NCBI GenBank assembly: GCA_023251595.1
Contig: JAHEYM010000215.1
Span: 1-6,966 of the forward strand
From: Bacteroidota bacterium
GTDB taxonomy: Bacteria; Bacteroidota; Bacteroidia; AKYH767-A; JABDAW01
Length of the DNA: 6,966 nucleotides
Direction of reading: 5' to 3'
The notes beneath the pieces were generated by a model. The model saw only the letters and a program-made list of their open reading frames with translations. It was not told the DNA's origin and did no database searches. Made by a program: the position numbers and the translations under genes. Each line of letters begins with the position of its first letter. The first letter of the stretch is position 1. Shown here one piece after another: positions 6,448-6,966 of the stretch.

Positions 6448-6966
6448 TTAATGAGCGACAACTATCCTCCGATGCACCCCTCGTCCACCAAACAGAAATT
6501 CTGCATTGTAAATTCCATTTCTTAAATCAGCAGTAGAGAGTTCATAGCTCTGCGTTCCGTTTGTCCAATTACCGAGTTGTTCTTTTCTCACCAAAGGTCC
6601 ATCCATCGAATACAGATTGAAACTTACTCCGGTGTTTGGGTTTTGCAGGTTGAAATAAATACTCGAATTATTTGTAGTTGGATTAGGATAGAAATTGCTT
6701 GCTTCTACTCCAGGAGGATCGATTCCGGGGATACCTACAGAACTTCTTGTAATTGTGGCACGAATCATCAGATCCTGAGTCTCACGCGAACGATAAATTG
6801 CCCATGTGCTTCCTAAAAGTTCATACGTACGATTAGAGAATGGAGGATTCAGATTTGTCCCCAGAGTTACTTGTTCGCCTGCCATATACCATGCTACATA
6901 AAATCCACCCGAAGTGATAAGAATAGGTGTTGTGAGTATCACATCATTCCATGCGCTAAGGATAAT
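6448..6966 (-). CDS. T9SS cargo protein, C-terminal part with type A sorting domain, 5' partial
   Basis: The frame is open to the window edge, reading I-I-L-S-A-W-N-D before the GTG codon at 6942, so that GTG is not the start and the gene is 5' partial. Numbering from 6942: residues 1-70 look like a beta-sandwich (GGFYVAWYMAG, then STWAIYRSRETQDLMIRATI). A short Pro/Gly linker follows (GIPGIDPPG). From about 82 comes a T9SS type A sorting domain with the hallmark FYPNPTTN (YPNP at 85-88), VSFNLYSMDG, then LSTADLRNGIYNAEF and the terminal RRIVVAH. By family knowledge the domain directs export across the outer membrane by the Por machinery, is cleaved, and leaves the cargo attached to the surface or released. 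The cargo's function lies upstream of the window. The ending VVAH departs from the usual basic K-V-V-K-type end. Confidence 0.88.
   Translation of the reverse strand: MILSAWNDVILTTPILITSGGFYVAWYMAGEQVTLGTNLNPPFSNRTYELLGSTWAIYRSRETQDLMIRATITRSSVGIPGIDPPGVEASNFYPNPTTNNSSIYFNLQNPNTGVSFNLYSMDGPLVRKEQLGNWTNGTQSYELSTADLRNGIYNAEFLFGGRGVHRRIVVAH

Overview
The window is AT-rich DNA from a member of the Bacteroidota or a close relative in the FCB group, probably an environmental lineage. Three things point there: a type IX secretion (T9SS) C-terminal sorting domain, candidate promoters with the Bacteroidota -7 box TAnnTTTG instead of sigma70 boxes, and genes mostly lacking strong Shine-Dalgarno sites. 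The species cannot be named from the sequence.

Layout. (1) Positions 2-1282, plus strand: the C-terminal part of a hybrid histidine kinase (ATPase, receiver, Hpt), cut by the window edge. (2) 1396-2403: remnants of two trehalose genes facing each other. A trehalose-6-phosphate phosphatase (otsB) on the plus strand and a GH37-type trehalase on the minus strand each keep their N-terminal half and run into each other at about 1912-1917. Beyond that point each frame reads the antisense of the other gene, so both have lost catalytic residues. This is a deletion or inversion breakpoint, or an assembly chimera. (3) 2656-5975, minus strand: two genes 11 bp apart, probably an operon. The first encodes an exported, very long coiled-coil protein with clustered cysteines. 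The second encodes an exported TPR protein ending in a probable outer-membrane beta-barrel. I recognise no named system for this pair. (4) 5976-6447: a repeat-rich spacer with hairpins, a possible 26-codon ORF, a small gene whose 3' end is made of an ATCmG tandem repeat, a 14-bp perfect palindrome and a 4 x 7 bp tandem repeat. (5) 6448-6966, minus strand: the C-terminal part of a protein secreted by T9SS, cut by the window edge.

How they fit together. The kinase fragment would run an internal phosphorelay (His to receiver Asp to Hpt His), but its partner is outside the window. The trehalose pair would be a synthesis enzyme and a degradation enzyme, both non-functional as they stand here. The coiled-coil/TPR-barrel pair looks like a cell-envelope module. 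The spacer 2404-2655 holds a plausible trehalase promoter and nothing else I can support. No rRNA, tRNA, CRISPR array, transposase or confident rho-independent terminator was seen.
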